This document shows, piece by piece, positions 33,752-42,238 of a DNA stretch of 64,000 bases (position 1 is the first letter of the stretch; each line of letters opens with the position of its first letter). The notes beneath the pieces are model-generated. The model did not search any database. It was not told the origin of the DNA and worked only from the letters and a program-made list of their open reading frames with translations. The stretch comes from Pseudomonas sp. RIT623. Its GTDB lineage: Bacteria; Pseudomonadota; Gammaproteobacteria; Pseudomonadales; Pseudomonadaceae. The stretch is taken from assembly GCF_004519305.1 (NCBI RefSeq), contig NZ_SOZA01000003.1:1-64000 (forward strand), written 5' to 3'. The position numbers were made by a program, and so were the translations under genes.

Positions 33752-35344
33752 TCAGAAGGTCGCCTGCACGCTGAAGTGCACGCGCGGGTCGTTCTTGTCG
33801 GTGTTGGGGCCGTCCTTGAGCGGCACGGCCCAGTCGAGGCTGCCGGACAACCAGTCGTTGAGGCTGGCGCGGGTACCGATGCCGACACTGGCCAGGCTGT
33901 AGCTGTCGTCCTGTTCGGGCAGGGCGTCCTGCAAGCGCAGTTGCGCGCCTTCGGCGAACAGGTAGAAACGCCAGTCGCTGATGTAGCTACCGACATAGCG
34001 ACCGATCGAGGGGGTGCGCAGCTCCTGGGAGAACAGCACGCCATCGTCACCCGTGCGCTCGGCGGCCAGGTAACCGCGCACCGACGTGGCGCCACCGGCG
34101 GCGAACTGCTCGTTCGACACCAGCGGCCCGGAGGCCAGCTGGAAGGCCAGCTTGGATGCGCTTTGCCAGTTGCCGGCAAAGTCGAAGCCATAGCTGCCGT
34201 CGCCCTTGATCAGGGCGAAGCTGGAGTCGGCGCGAAAGCGCTTGTAGTCGAACGCCTGGTCGTCGCTGCCATAGCCGAACAGGCTGCGGGTGGCGGCCAC
34301 CAGGTTCAGGCCCAGGCTCAGCTGGTCCTGCTCGGTAAAGCGGTAGCCGTTGTAGCCCAGGGTGATCGGTGCGTACTTGAGCGGTACCTTGTCACGGCTG
34401 TTGCCCAGGGCGACCTGCTCGTCGAAGTCCTTGAAGTCCACGCCAAACGACAAGGCGTGGGCCCAGGCGCCGACGCCCGGCAAGTTGTAGATGGCCGAGA
34501 CGCCGTAAGAATGCCCCTTGCCCAGCACGTTGCTGCCACCCACGGTGGCCACGTCACTGTCGGACTGGTAGCCGGAGAACTGCAAGGTCCAGCGTGCGCT
34601 CAGCGGCATGGCGTAGGAGCCCGACCAGACCTCGGCGTTGTCGCGATCCTCTGGGGCGGTGAACCAGGTCAGCGAAACGCTGTGGCCCGCCTGCCAGAGG
34701 TTGTTGTAGCCGAGGCTGACGATGCTGCGCAGTTTCTCGGTGTCGGCGCTGTGGTCGTTGTTCAGGCCCAGGGTCAAACTCCAGGGCTGCTTGTCCTCGA
34801 CCTGCAGGTCGACGTCCATGGTGCCGGGGCGCTGACCTTCGCGCACCAGCGGCATGACCTGGCGGCCCGGGGTACGGTTGAGGCTCGCCAGTTCATCCTG
34901 GACCTGGGCGAAATCAGGCACCTTGCCCTCCTCCAGCGCCGGCACCTGCTCGCGGATCTCCACCGGCGAGTAGTGCTTGGCGCCGACCACGCGTACCCGC
35001 CCGACCTTGGTCTCGGTCACGTTCAGGTAGACGATGCCGCCCTCGACCTTCTGCTCCGGCAGCTCGACGAACACAGACTGGTAGCCACGGGCCTGGTAGC
35101 TTTTCTGCAAGGCTTCGCGGGCGCCTTCCAGGTCAGCCAGGGTCCGGTCCGGGCCTAAGTACGGGTACACCGCCTCTTCGATGGCCTGGGCGTCGAGCAC
35201 GGTGTTGCCGCGCACCACGTATTCGTTGATCTCGACCCGCCGCTCAGGCGCACCCGCCGGTGCCTCGGCCACCGCCGTGGCCGACAGCAGGCACAGCAGC
35301 ACCCCTGCGCCAACGCCGCATCGCTTGAAGAAAAAATGCTCCAC
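33752..35344 (-). CDS. TpsB two-partner secretion transporter (ShlB/FhaC/HecB family)
   Basis: The 530-residue protein has a signal peptide (about 1-27, SATAVAEA), two POTRA domains (about 35-195, VRGNTVLDAQAIEEAVYPYLG, VELPEQKVEGGIVYLNVTE) and a 16-strand barrel (about 200-530) with the conserved L6 motif VRGY in GGATSVRGYLAAE (about 420) and a C-terminal Phe. TpsB proteins export a large beta-helical TpsA partner. No TpsA gene is present within the window on either side. It resembles P. aeruginosa PdtB by gene context. The downstream ExbB/ExbD/TonB set is unusual for a TpsB, which normally needs no energy source. Confidence 0.93.
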   Translation of the reverse strand: MEHFFFKRCGVGAGVLLCLLSATAVAEAPAGAPERRVEINEYVVRGNTVLDAQAIEEAVYPYLGPDRTLADLEGAREALQKSYQARGYQSVFVELPEQKVEGGIVYLNVTETKVGRVRVVGAKHYSPVEIREQVPALEEGKVPDFAQVQDELASLNRTPGRQVMPLVREGQRPGTMDVDLQVEDKQPWSLTLGLNNDHSADTEKLRSIVSLGYNNLWQAGHSVSLTWFTAPEDRDNAEVWSGSYAMPLSARWTLQFSGYQSDSDVATVGGSNVLGKGHSYGVSAIYNLPGVGAWAHALSFGVDFKDFDEQVALGNSRDKVPLKYAPITLGYNGYRFTEQDQLSLGLNLVAATRSLFGYGSDDQAFDYKRFRADSSFALIKGDGSYGFDFAGNWQSASKLAFQLASGPLVSNEQFAAGGATSVRGYLAAERTGDDGVLFSQELRTPSIGRYVGSYISDWRFYLFAEGAQLRLQDALPEQDDSYSLASVGIGTRASLNDWLSGSLDWAVPLKDGPNTDKNDPRVHFSVQATF

Positions 35345-35379
35345 ACCGCCCCCTTGAGCGCCTGCAGTTGGTTTGGTTT

Positions 35380-35976
35380 CTAGTGGTTGTCGTGACGTGC
35401 CAGCCAGCTGTGCAGCAGGCCCAGGTTGAGGCTGAACTCGGGCATCGCCTGCAGGCTGGCACCGAGCACCTCGTCGACCATTCGCTGCAACAGCGACACG
35501 GCCATGGGGCTGGCCAGCAGCACGCCGAGGTCATGGCTGAACAGGCTGAAGCTCCACACCCGCGATTTCAGCGCCAGGCCGGCGAACCAGCGGAACAGCA
35601 GGTTGTAGGTGAGCTGCTCGTAGAGCTGCTTTTCGCTGGGCACCGAATACAACAGTTGCAACAGCAACACGTGCATCAGGGTGTGGGGGGCGATGATCAT
35701 GCCCTGTTGCTCGGCGAGCATCGCCAATGGCCCCTGGTGCTCGGCCAGCAGCGCCTCGATGCGGGGTTTGAGCAGCGCCAGCGAGTGCCCGGGAGGCACG
35801 CAACTGGCGACCTCGCGCAGGGCACCCTGCCAGTCTTCCTGGGAAACGATCCAGACCCAGGGCGCGCCATAGCGGTACACCGACACCGGCTGCTTGCGCG
35901 CGGCCTCGACGATCTTCGCCAGGCGTTGGTCGAGCTCCTGCATTCCCACTTTCGTGTAGCGTTCCATAGATCCCAT
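35380..35976 (-). CDS. PhdA-like protein: Phd antitoxin domain fused to transposase-derived DUF772
   Basis: The ATG at 35976 has AGGAG 7 bp upstream. The 198 residues start with a Phd/YefM-like DNA-binding fold (about 4-50, YTKVGMQELDQRLAKIVEAARKQPVSVYRYGAPWVWIVS). The remainder (about 95-195) looks like the N-terminal domain of IS5-type transposases: LLLQLLYSVPSEKQLYEQL then TYNLLFRWFAGLAL. Near the end, FSLNLGLLHSWLA aligns with the transposase FSVDGTLIEAWAS segment but with Asn in place of the first catalytic Asp. No toxin gene is adjacent. It is the first gene of the TpsB operon, like phdA beside pdtB in P. aeruginosa. A regulatory role is inferred. Confidence 0.78.
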   Translation of the reverse strand: MGSMERYTKVGMQELDQRLAKIVEAARKQPVSVYRYGAPWVWIVSQEDWQGALREVASCVPPGHSLALLKPRIEALLAEHQGPLAMLAEQQGMIIAPHTLMHVLLLQLLYSVPSEKQLYEQLTYNLLFRWFAGLALKSRVWSFSLFSHDLGVLLASPMAVSLLQRMVDEVLGASLQAMPEFSLNLGLLHSWLARHDNH

Positions 35977-36168
35977 CGCCCCGCTCCTACGCTGTGCCTG
36001 GCCTGGTGGCCCGACGCCCTTTGCGTTTCCATGGCTTTGACGGGGATGGCGCTTTGCTACCGAACTTTTGTCATGAAAGGTTCATCAGGGGATGGCGGGA
36101 GATTGGACGCATTGCCACGACGGCAACCGAATACGGATGCAACCCAACCTCAGATACGGGGAAATTCA

Positions 36169-36189
36169 GCATAATTGATAGTCATTCGC
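36169..36189 (+). promoter_or_regulatory. Possible Fur box upstream of fecR
   Basis: GCATAATTGATAGTCATTCGC resembles the Fur consensus of GATAAT-like hexamers (cATAAT-tGATAgT-CATTcg). It lies about 60-80 bp before the fecR ATG, in the 273-bp gap between phdA and fecR. The gap holds no gene. Confidence 0.4.
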
Positions 36190-36249
36190 CATTAACACGT
36201 TCTCGGAACCCCACGCCAAGGGTAGAATGCCGCAAAACCGGGAGCCGCA

Positions 36250-37272
36250 ATGAACCACGACCGCCACATCCCCAGCGAAGACGATGCCATCACCGATGCC
36301 GCCGCGCACTGGTGCATGCGCCTGCACGCCGAAGATTGCACGGCGGCCGAACAGCGCGCTTTCGCGCAGTGGCGCGCGGCCGACCCACGGCACGCCGAGG
36401 AATACCAGGCGATGCTGGAGATCTGGCAAACCGCCGATTTGCTCCCCCGCAGCGCCCAGGTGGTCGAACTCACACCACGCCTTGCGCCCCGGTGGAGTGC
36501 GCGCCGTTGGCAGCCACTGGCCACGGCGGCGGCCGTCACCCTGCTGGCCCTGCCACTGGCCGGCTGGATCGGCTGGGAACAAGGTTGGTTGCCCAACAGC
36601 TACCAGCACTTCGAGGCCGCCCAGCAACGCCAACAGGTGCATCTGAGCGATGGCAGCCGGGTCGAGCTGAACCTCAACAGCGAATTGCGCTTTTTGAACT
36701 TCAAGGACGAACGCCGCGTGACCCTGGTCAAGGGCGAGGCGTTCTTCAGGGTCAGCCACGACGCCAGCCATCCGTTCATCGTTCGGGCCGCCAACGGCCA
36801 GACCCGGGTCACCGGGACCCAGTTCAACGTGTGGAAGTACCAGGACCAGGTCAAGGTCACCCTGGTGGAAGGCTCGGTGCTGGTCAGCAGTGATGGCCAC
36901 AACGGCGGTTACCGCCTGGGCCCGGGCATGCAGGCCAGCTACCGCCAGGGCGATTTCGAGCCTGAACTCAACCAGAGCGACGACTACGGTAACAGCCTGG
37001 CCTGGCGCAAGGGCAAGCTGGTGCTCGACAACCTGAGCCTGGCCCAGGCCCTGCCGGTGATCAATCGCTACCTCGAGCAGCCCTTGCGGCTGGCCGACGA
37101 GAGCACCGGCAATATTCGCATCAGCGGTATCTACAACACCGCCGAGGTCGAGCGCCTGGTCGATACCCTGCCCAAGGTGCTGCCGGTCTACCTCACCCGC
37201 AGCAAGGATGGCAGCACCGTGCTCAACCACATCAAAGCGCCGCCCGGGCGCGCGGCATCCAGCACGTTGTAG
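36250..37272 (+). CDS. FecR-type anti-sigma/surface signalling regulator, no sigma partner
   Basis: The 340-residue protein has an N-terminal DUF4880 domain (about 12-60, AAAHWCMRLHAEDCTAAEQRAFAQWRAADPRHAEEY), a TM (about 92-112), the FecR periplasmic domain (about 125-220, VHLSDGSRVELNLNSELRF, GEAFFRVSHDASHPFIV, TGTQFNVWKY) and a C-terminal STN/DUF4974-like domain (about 255-325, LSLAQALPVINRYLEQPLRL). It is full length. Normally fecR follows fecI in one operon and precedes a TonB receptor; here neither is present. It is divergent from phdA, so it might influence the TpsB operon, as the VreAIR system does for pdt in P. aeruginosa. Confidence 0.9.
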   Translation: MNHDRHIPSEDDAITDAAAHWCMRLHAEDCTAAEQRAFAQWRAADPRHAEEYQAMLEIWQTADLLPRSAQVVELTPRLAPRWSARRWQPLATAAAVTLLALPLAGWIGWEQGWLPNSYQHFEAAQQRQQVHLSDGSRVELNLNSELRFLNFKDERRVTLVKGEAFFRVSHDASHPFIVRAANGQTRVTGTQFNVWKYQDQVKVTLVEGSVLVSSDGHNGGYRLGPGMQASYRQGDFEPELNQSDDYGNSLAWRKGKLVLDNLSLAQALPVINRYLEQPLRLADESTGNIRISGIYNTAEVERLVDTLPKVLPVYLTRSKDGSTVLNHIKAPPGRAASSTL

Positions 37273-37320
37273 GCACCAGCCTGCAGGGCGCGCGGTTGCC
37301 TGCAGGAGCGGCGCGAAGCC

Positions 37321-38640
37321 TTACAGCGACATCGCCGCCAACCAGCCAAACGCCAGCAATGGCAGGTTGTAGTGAATGAACGTCGGCACCACCGTGTCCC
37401 AGATATGGTGGTGCTGGCCATCCACGTTCAGCCCCGAGGTCGGCCCCAAGGTCGAGTCCGAAGCCGGCGAGCCTGCGTCGCCCAGGGCCCCGGCGGTGCC
37501 GACGATACACACGGTGGCCAGTGGGTCGAAGCCCAGCTGCATGCACAGCGGCACGAAGATCGCCGCCAGAATCGGCACGGTGGAGAACGACGAGCCGATA
37601 CCCATGGTCACCAGCAGCCCCACCAGCAGCATCAACAGCGCGCCGACGCCCTTGCTGTGGCCGATCCACTGAGCGGCGTCCTCCACCAGGCTGTTCACGT
37701 CGCCTGTCGCCTTCATGACTTCGGCGAAACCAGAAGCGGTGATCATGATGAAGCCGATCATCGCCATCATCTTCATCCCTTCGGTGAACAGGTCGTCAGT
37801 TTCCCTCCAGCGCACGATGCCTGACAGCGAGAACAACACAAAGCCCACTAGCGAGCCGAGGATCAGCGAGCCCAGCCATAGCTGGACAACGAAGGCCACG
37901 ACAATCGCCAATGCCGCCACCAGTAATGTTCGCGCCGTGTACTGAATACCGACCTGTTCGACCTGCTCGATACGCGCCAGGTCGTAGTCGCGTTTCTTCC
38001 GGTAGGTGAAGAACACCGCGACCACGAGCCCGAACAGCAAGCCGGCAGCGGGAATCGCCATGGCCTTGGTGACATTCACCTCACTGACATCGACCCCCGC
38101 GCGGCTGACATTGGCCAGCAGGATTTCATTGAGGAAGATGTTGCCGAACCCCACCGGCAGGAACATATAGGGCGTGATCAGGCCGAAGGTGATCACACAG
38201 GCAATCAGCCGTCGGTCGATACGCAGGCGCGTCAGCACATAAAGCAGTGGCGGCAGCAATAAAGGAATGAACGCGATGTGAATCGGGATCAGGTTCTGTG
38301 AGCAAACCGCAACCACCAGGATCAGCAACACCAACACCCACTTCACTTCCCGCACGTCACCCTTTCGCCGTCCATTGATCAGCGACAGGGCCTGATCGGA
38401 AAGCGCATGCGCCAGCCCCGATTTGGCGATGGCCACGGCGAAGGCCCCGAGCAAGGCGTAGGACAACGCTACCGTGGCACCGCCACCCAACCCCCCGTTG
38501 AAGGCTTTGAGCGTCCCCTCGATCCCTAACCCGCCAATCATCCCACCGGCAAACGCGCCAGCAATCAATGCGATGACGACATGCACGCGGCATAGGCTCA
38601 GGACCAGCATGAGCCCTACCGCGACGATTACTGCATTCAT
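37321..38640 (-). CDS. Na+/H+ antiporter family protein (NhaC-like)
   Basis: The start at 38640 (MNAVIVAVGLMLVLSL) gives 439 residues with about 11-12 membrane segments. Visible are the N-terminal Na_H_antiport_2 region (VIALIAGAFAGGMIGGLGIEGTLKAFNGGLG), the repeat SYALLGAFAVAIAKSGL, the re-entrant region SQNLIPIHIAFIPLLLPPLL and the C-terminal GTAGALGDAGSPASDSTLGPTSGLN. It matches the YuiF/YqkI-type branch of the ion transporter superfamily, which also contains amino acid exchangers; a histidine or other organic solute cannot be excluded. It is convergent with fecR and divergent from the MCP. Confidence 0.88.
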   Translation of the reverse strand: MNAVIVAVGLMLVLSLCRVHVVIALIAGAFAGGMIGGLGIEGTLKAFNGGLGGGATVALSYALLGAFAVAIAKSGLAHALSDQALSLINGRRKGDVREVKWVLVLLILVVAVCSQNLIPIHIAFIPLLLPPLLYVLTRLRIDRRLIACVITFGLITPYMFLPVGFGNIFLNEILLANVSRAGVDVSEVNVTKAMAIPAAGLLFGLVVAVFFTYRKKRDYDLARIEQVEQVGIQYTARTLLVAALAIVVAFVVQLWLGSLILGSLVGFVLFSLSGIVRWRETDDLFTEGMKMMAMIGFIMITASGFAEVMKATGDVNSLVEDAAQWIGHSKGVGALLMLLVGLLVTMGIGSSFSTVPILAAIFVPLCMQLGFDPLATVCIVGTAGALGDAGSPASDSTLGPTSGLNVDGQHHHIWDTVVPTFIHYNLPLLAFGWLAAMSL

Positions 38641-38838
38641 TCGTGTACGAACCTCAAGAAACAAACAGAAAAAGCGTGACTTGCGGCGACATGCTGCCTA
38701 AGGCAGAGGCCGAAGCTAAAGGATCTTGTCTGAAGGGCGCACACTCTGATGCACGAAAGGGACGATGTCAAAGCCGTACCTTTCTTTGGTAGGCGTGGGA
38801 ATAGACGAAGGTCGTACGGTTTTAATTGAACGTTTGAA

Positions 38839-38865
38839 TAAAGAAAAAACCACAAGCGCCGACAC
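38839..38865 (+). promoter_or_regulatory. Sigma28 (FliA) promoter of the MCP gene
   Basis: TAAAGAAA (38839-38846), an 11-bp spacer and GCCGACAC (38858-38865) fit the flagellar consensus TAAAGTTT-N11-GCCGATAA at 12 of 16 positions, including all of TAAAG and GCCGA. It lies 38 bp before the MCP start. The gap 38641-38903 holds no gene. Confidence 0.75.
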
Positions 38866-38903
38866 AGTCGGCAGCATCAAACCTATTACAAGGGATTTTC
38901 CCC

Positions 38904-41051
38904 ATGCCTTTGCTGCGACAACTCTCCATCCAATGGAAGATCACCCTGCTGGCGGGCCTGTGCCTGGCCGCCATCGTCACCCTGCTCGTCGGCCTTTCGC
39001 TGTACCGCATGGACCACAGTTCGGACCTGGTCAAGGCCAGCAGCATGCAGATGCTCACCGAAGCGGCCCAGTCGCGCATCGAGTCCCAGGGCGAAGTACA
39101 GGCCCTGAACATCCGCCGCCAGTTCATGGACGCCTACCAGTACGGCGCCGGCTTCGCTCGCCAGGTGCTGTTCCTGCGCGAGCAGGCGGAAAAACGCTTC
39201 CTCGACGCCTACGACCTGCGCCAGGACATGACCGCTCAGGTGCGTGCGGCCTTGCAGGCCAACCCCGACCTGCTGGGCCTGTCGCTGGTGTTCGAACCAG
39301 GCGCGCTGGACGCCAAGGACAAGTTGTTCGCCGGGCAGAGCGAGCTGGGCAGCAACGAAACCGGACGCTTCGCCCTGTACTGGTCGCAGCCGCGCGCCGG
39401 CCAGCTGACCTCGATGGCCCTGCCCGAGCATGACATGGCCAATACCGAGATCGGCCCCAGCGGCCAGCCGGCCAATACCTGGTGGGTGTGTCCGCGCAGC
39501 AGCGGCGCGGTGTGCGTGGTCGAGCCGTACTTCTATGACATCGACGGCCAGCGCGTGCTGATGACCAGCATCGTGTTCCCGCTCAAGGCCAACGGCAAGG
39601 TGATCGCCACCTTGTCCATCGACATCAACCTCAACAGCCTGCAGGCCCTGAGCCAGGCCGCCAGCCGCAGCCTCTACGAAGGCCGCACCACGGTCGGCAT
39701 TCTCAGCCCGGTCGGCCTGCTGGCCGGCTACAGCGCCGACGCCGGCCTGCTGGCCAAGCGTTTCGACCAGGTCGACCAGACCCAGGGCGGCGAACTGGTA
39801 CGCAAGCTCGCCGACGGCAAGTTGCAAATCCTTCACGACCAGCAACGCCTGAAAGTGCTGGCCGCCTTTGAGCCGATCCCCGGCGGCAAGCCCTGGGGCG
39901 TGCTGCTGGATGTACCGGAAAATGCCCTCACCGGCCCGGCCGAAGCCCTCAAGCAGGAACTCGATACCCTCAATACCAGCGGCACCCTGCTCGAACTCGG
40001 CCTGGGCCTGGCCGCCGCCATTGCCGGCCTGCTGCTGGTCTGGCTGATGGCCCGCGGCGTGACCCGGCCGATCCTCGGCGTGGCCGCCATGCTCAAGGAC
40101 ATCGCCAGCGGCGAAGGCGACCTGACCCGCCGCCTGCAATACGACAAGCGCGATGAACTGGGCGAGTTGGCGGGCTGGTTCAACCGCTTCCTCGACAAGC
40201 TGCAACCGACCATCGCCGAAGTGAAGCGCTCGGTGCAAGCCGCCCGCGGCACCGCCGATCAGTCCGCCGCGATTGCCGCCCAGACCAGCGCCGGCATGGA
40301 GCAGCAGTACCGCCAGGTCGACCAGGTGGCCACCGCCTCCCACGAGATGAGCGCCACCGCCCAGGACGTCGCCCGCAGCGCGGCGCAGGCCGCCCAGGCC
40401 GCCCGCGAAGCCGACCAGGCCACCCGCGAAGGCCTGGCGGTGATCGACCGCACCACCACCAGCATCGACACCCTGGCCGCCGACATGAGCAGCGCCATGG
40501 CCCAGGTCGAAGGCCTGGCGCACAACAGCGAGAAGATCGGTTCGGTGCTCGAGGTGATCCGCTCGATCGCCGAGCAGACCAACCTGCTGGCGCTCAACGC
40601 CGCCATCGAAGCCGCCCGTGCTGGCGAGGCCGGGCGCGGCTTCGCCGTGGTCGCCGACGAAGTGCGCAACCTGGCGCGCCGCACCCAGGAGTCGGTGGAG
40701 GAGACCCGCCAGGTGATCGAGGCCCTGCAGGCCGGCACCCAGGAAGTGGTCGGCGCCATGGACAGCAGCCATCGTCAGGCCCAAGGCGGCGTCGAGCAGG
40801 TCGGCCAGGCCGTCAGCGCGTTGCAGCGCATCGGCCAGGCGGTGACGGTGATCACCGACATGAACCTGCAGATCGCCAGCGCCGCCGAGGAGCAAAGCGC
40901 GGTGGCCGAGGAGATCAACAGCAACGTCGCCACCATCCGTGACGTCACCGAGTCGCTGAGCGGCCAGGCCAACGAATCGGCGCGGGTCAGCCAGTCGCTG
41001 AACAGCCTGGCCAACCAGCAGCAGGGACTGATGGATCAGTTCCGCGTTTGA
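38904..41051 (+). CDS. Methyl-accepting chemotaxis protein with dCache-type sensor
   Basis: The 715-residue protein has TM1 (about 14-36), a large periplasmic domain (about 45-355) of double-Cache type with [32 protein letters not shown]2 (about 362-385), HAMP (about 385-440), and a signalling hairpin with tip [20 protein letters not shown] and [17 protein letters not shown] (about 555-590). It lacks a C-terminal CheR-binding pentapeptide. The size and the Cache pattern recall the polyamine/histamine receptors McpU and TlpQ, but ligand identity is not proven. The FliA-type promoter links it to flagellar chemotaxis. Confidence 0.93.
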   Translation: MPLLRQLSIQWKITLLAGLCLAAIVTLLVGLSLYRMDHSSDLVKASSMQMLTEAAQSRIESQGEVQALNIRRQFMDAYQYGAGFARQVLFLREQAEKRFLDAYDLRQDMTAQVRAALQANPDLLGLSLVFEPGALDAKDKLFAGQSELGSNETGRFALYWSQPRAGQLTSMALPEHDMANTEIGPSGQPANTWWVCPRSSGAVCVVEPYFYDIDGQRVLMTSIVFPLKANGKVIATLSIDINLNSLQALSQAASRSLYEGRTTVGILSPVGLLAGYSADAGLLAKRFDQVDQTQGGELVRKLADGKLQILHDQQRLKVLAAFEPIPGGKPWGVLLDVPENALTGPAEALKQELDTLNTSGTLLELGLGLAAAIAGLLLVWLMARGVTRPILGVAAMLKDIASGEGDLTRRLQYDKRDELGELAGWFNRFLDKLQPTIAEVKRSVQAARGTADQSAAIAAQTSAGMEQQYRQVDQVATASHEMSATAQDVARSAAQAAQAAREADQATREGLAVIDRTTTSIDTLAADMSSAMAQVEGLAHNSEKIGSVLEVIRSIAEQTNLLALNAAIEAARAGEAGRGFAVVADEVRNLARRTQESVEETRQVIEALQAGTQEVVGAMDSSHRQAQGGVEQVGQAVSALQRIGQAVTVITDMNLQIASAAEEQSAVAEEINSNVATIRDVTESLSGQANESARVSQSLNSLANQQQGLMDQFRV

Positions 41052-41221
41052 GCCTTTAGAGTTGCAGTGCCTGTCAGACCCAGCACCGCGCGGACGGCGC
41101 TCGCTTTGATAGGCGCTACAAGGCTATCGCCAGACACCCCGCAGCCCATCGGCCATAGCGCAAAACCCTCGTCGTCTACACTTCTGCCGGAACCCAAGGA
41201 CCGGCAACCGACGAGGCCCCG

Positions 41222-42238
41222 ATGAAAAAATTCCCCACCTTACTGGCCGGCCTGCTCCTCGCCATCGGCCTGGCCAGCACCGACAGCGCGGCATCCGCTG
41301 AGCAACCCGCCCCCATCCATTTCGGCGCCATCGGCTGGGAAAGCGGTGCACTGACCACCGAAATCCTGCGCCTGATCGTCGAGCATGGCTATGAACTGCC
41401 TACCGATGCCCTCCCCGGCAGCACCGTCAGCATGGAGGTCGCCTTGGCACGCAACGACCTGCAGGTGATCGCCGAAGAGTGGGCCGGGCGCAGCCCCGCC
41501 TGGGTCAAGGCCGAACAGGCCGGCCAGGTATTCGCCCTGGGCGATACGGTCAAGAACGCCGAGGAAGGCTGGTGGGTGCCGGCCTACGTGATCAAGGGCG
41601 ACCCGGTGCGCAATCTCAAGCCGCTGGCCCCCGAGCTGCGCAGCGTCGCTGACCTCAAGCGTTACCCCGAGGTGTTCAAGGACCCCGAAGCCCCCGGCAA
41701 GGGCCGTTTTCTCAACAGCCCCAGCGGCTGGACCTCCGAGACCGTCAACAGCCAGAAGCTCAAGGCCTATGGCCTGGACGGGCTATACAACAACTTTCGC
41801 AGCGGCTCCGGCGCCGCCCTCGACGCCGAGATCGCCTCGGCCATTCGCCGCGGCCAGCCGGTGCTGTTCTATTACTGGAGCCCTACGCCGCTGATGGGCC
41901 GCTACGATCTGGTTCGTCTTGAAGAGCCGCCGTTCGACGCCGACGCCTGGGCCACCCTGACCGATGCCGCCAACCCCAAGCCCCAGGGCAGCCGCTCACT
42001 GCCGGCCAAACTGTCCATCGGCGTGTCGAAGGCGTTTCGCGACAACTACCCGCAGCTGGTGGCGGTATTCGAAAAGGTCGACTTGCCTATCGCCACCCTG
42101 AACAAGGCCCTGGCCCACATGAGTGAAACCCGGCAAAAACCGCGTGAAGCGGCCATCGCCTTCCTGCGCGACAACCCGCAGGTCTGGAAGGCCTGGCTGC
42201 CGGCCAAAAACGCGGCCAAGGTCGAGGCCGGCCTGTGA
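41222..42238 (+). CDS. Betaine/choline-type ABC transporter substrate-binding protein (OpuAC/ProX)
   Basis: The 338-residue protein has a signal peptide (about 1-25, GLASTDSAASA) and the OpuAC fold: PIHFGAIGWESGALTTEILRLIVEHGYE, GSTVSMEVALARNDLQVIAEEW, FLNSPSGWTSETVNSQKLKAYGL and QPVLFYYWSPTPLMGRYDLVRLEEP. Trp and Tyr residues in GWESG, EEGWWVPAY and YYWSP fit an aromatic cage for a quaternary amine. The stop overlaps the permease GTG by 4 bp. No ATPase gene accompanies it. Confidence 0.92.
   Translation: MKKFPTLLAGLLLAIGLASTDSAASAEQPAPIHFGAIGWESGALTTEILRLIVEHGYELPTDALPGSTVSMEVALARNDLQVIAEEWAGRSPAWVKAEQAGQVFALGDTVKNAEEGWWVPAYVIKGDPVRNLKPLAPELRSVADLKRYPEVFKDPEAPGKGRFLNSPSGWTSETVNSQKLKAYGLDGLYNNFRSGSGAALDAEIASAIRRGQPVLFYYWSPTPLMGRYDLVRLEEPPFDADAWATLTDAANPKPQGSRSLPAKLSIGVSKAFRDNYPQLVAVFEKVDLPIATLNKALAHMSETRQKPREAAIAFLRDNPQVWKAWLPAKNAAKVEAGL

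Noticed and set aside
35380..35976. Remnant of an IS5-type insertion sequence
   Set aside because: Only a transposase N-terminal-like domain is present, fused in frame to an antitoxin-like domain in an operon with a good ribosome site; no inverted ends or catalytic half were found, so domestication is more likely than a decaying element.
36068..36085. Pho-box-like direct repeat TTGTCAT-GAAA-GGTTCAT
   Set aside because: Attractive because pdt in P. aeruginosa responds to phosphate, but the second half matches poorly and the orientation points away from the TpsB operon.
38886..40895. 669-codon open frame opposite the MCP
   Set aside because: Antisense shadow; the plus strand has an intact HAMP and MCP signalling domain and a matching promoter.
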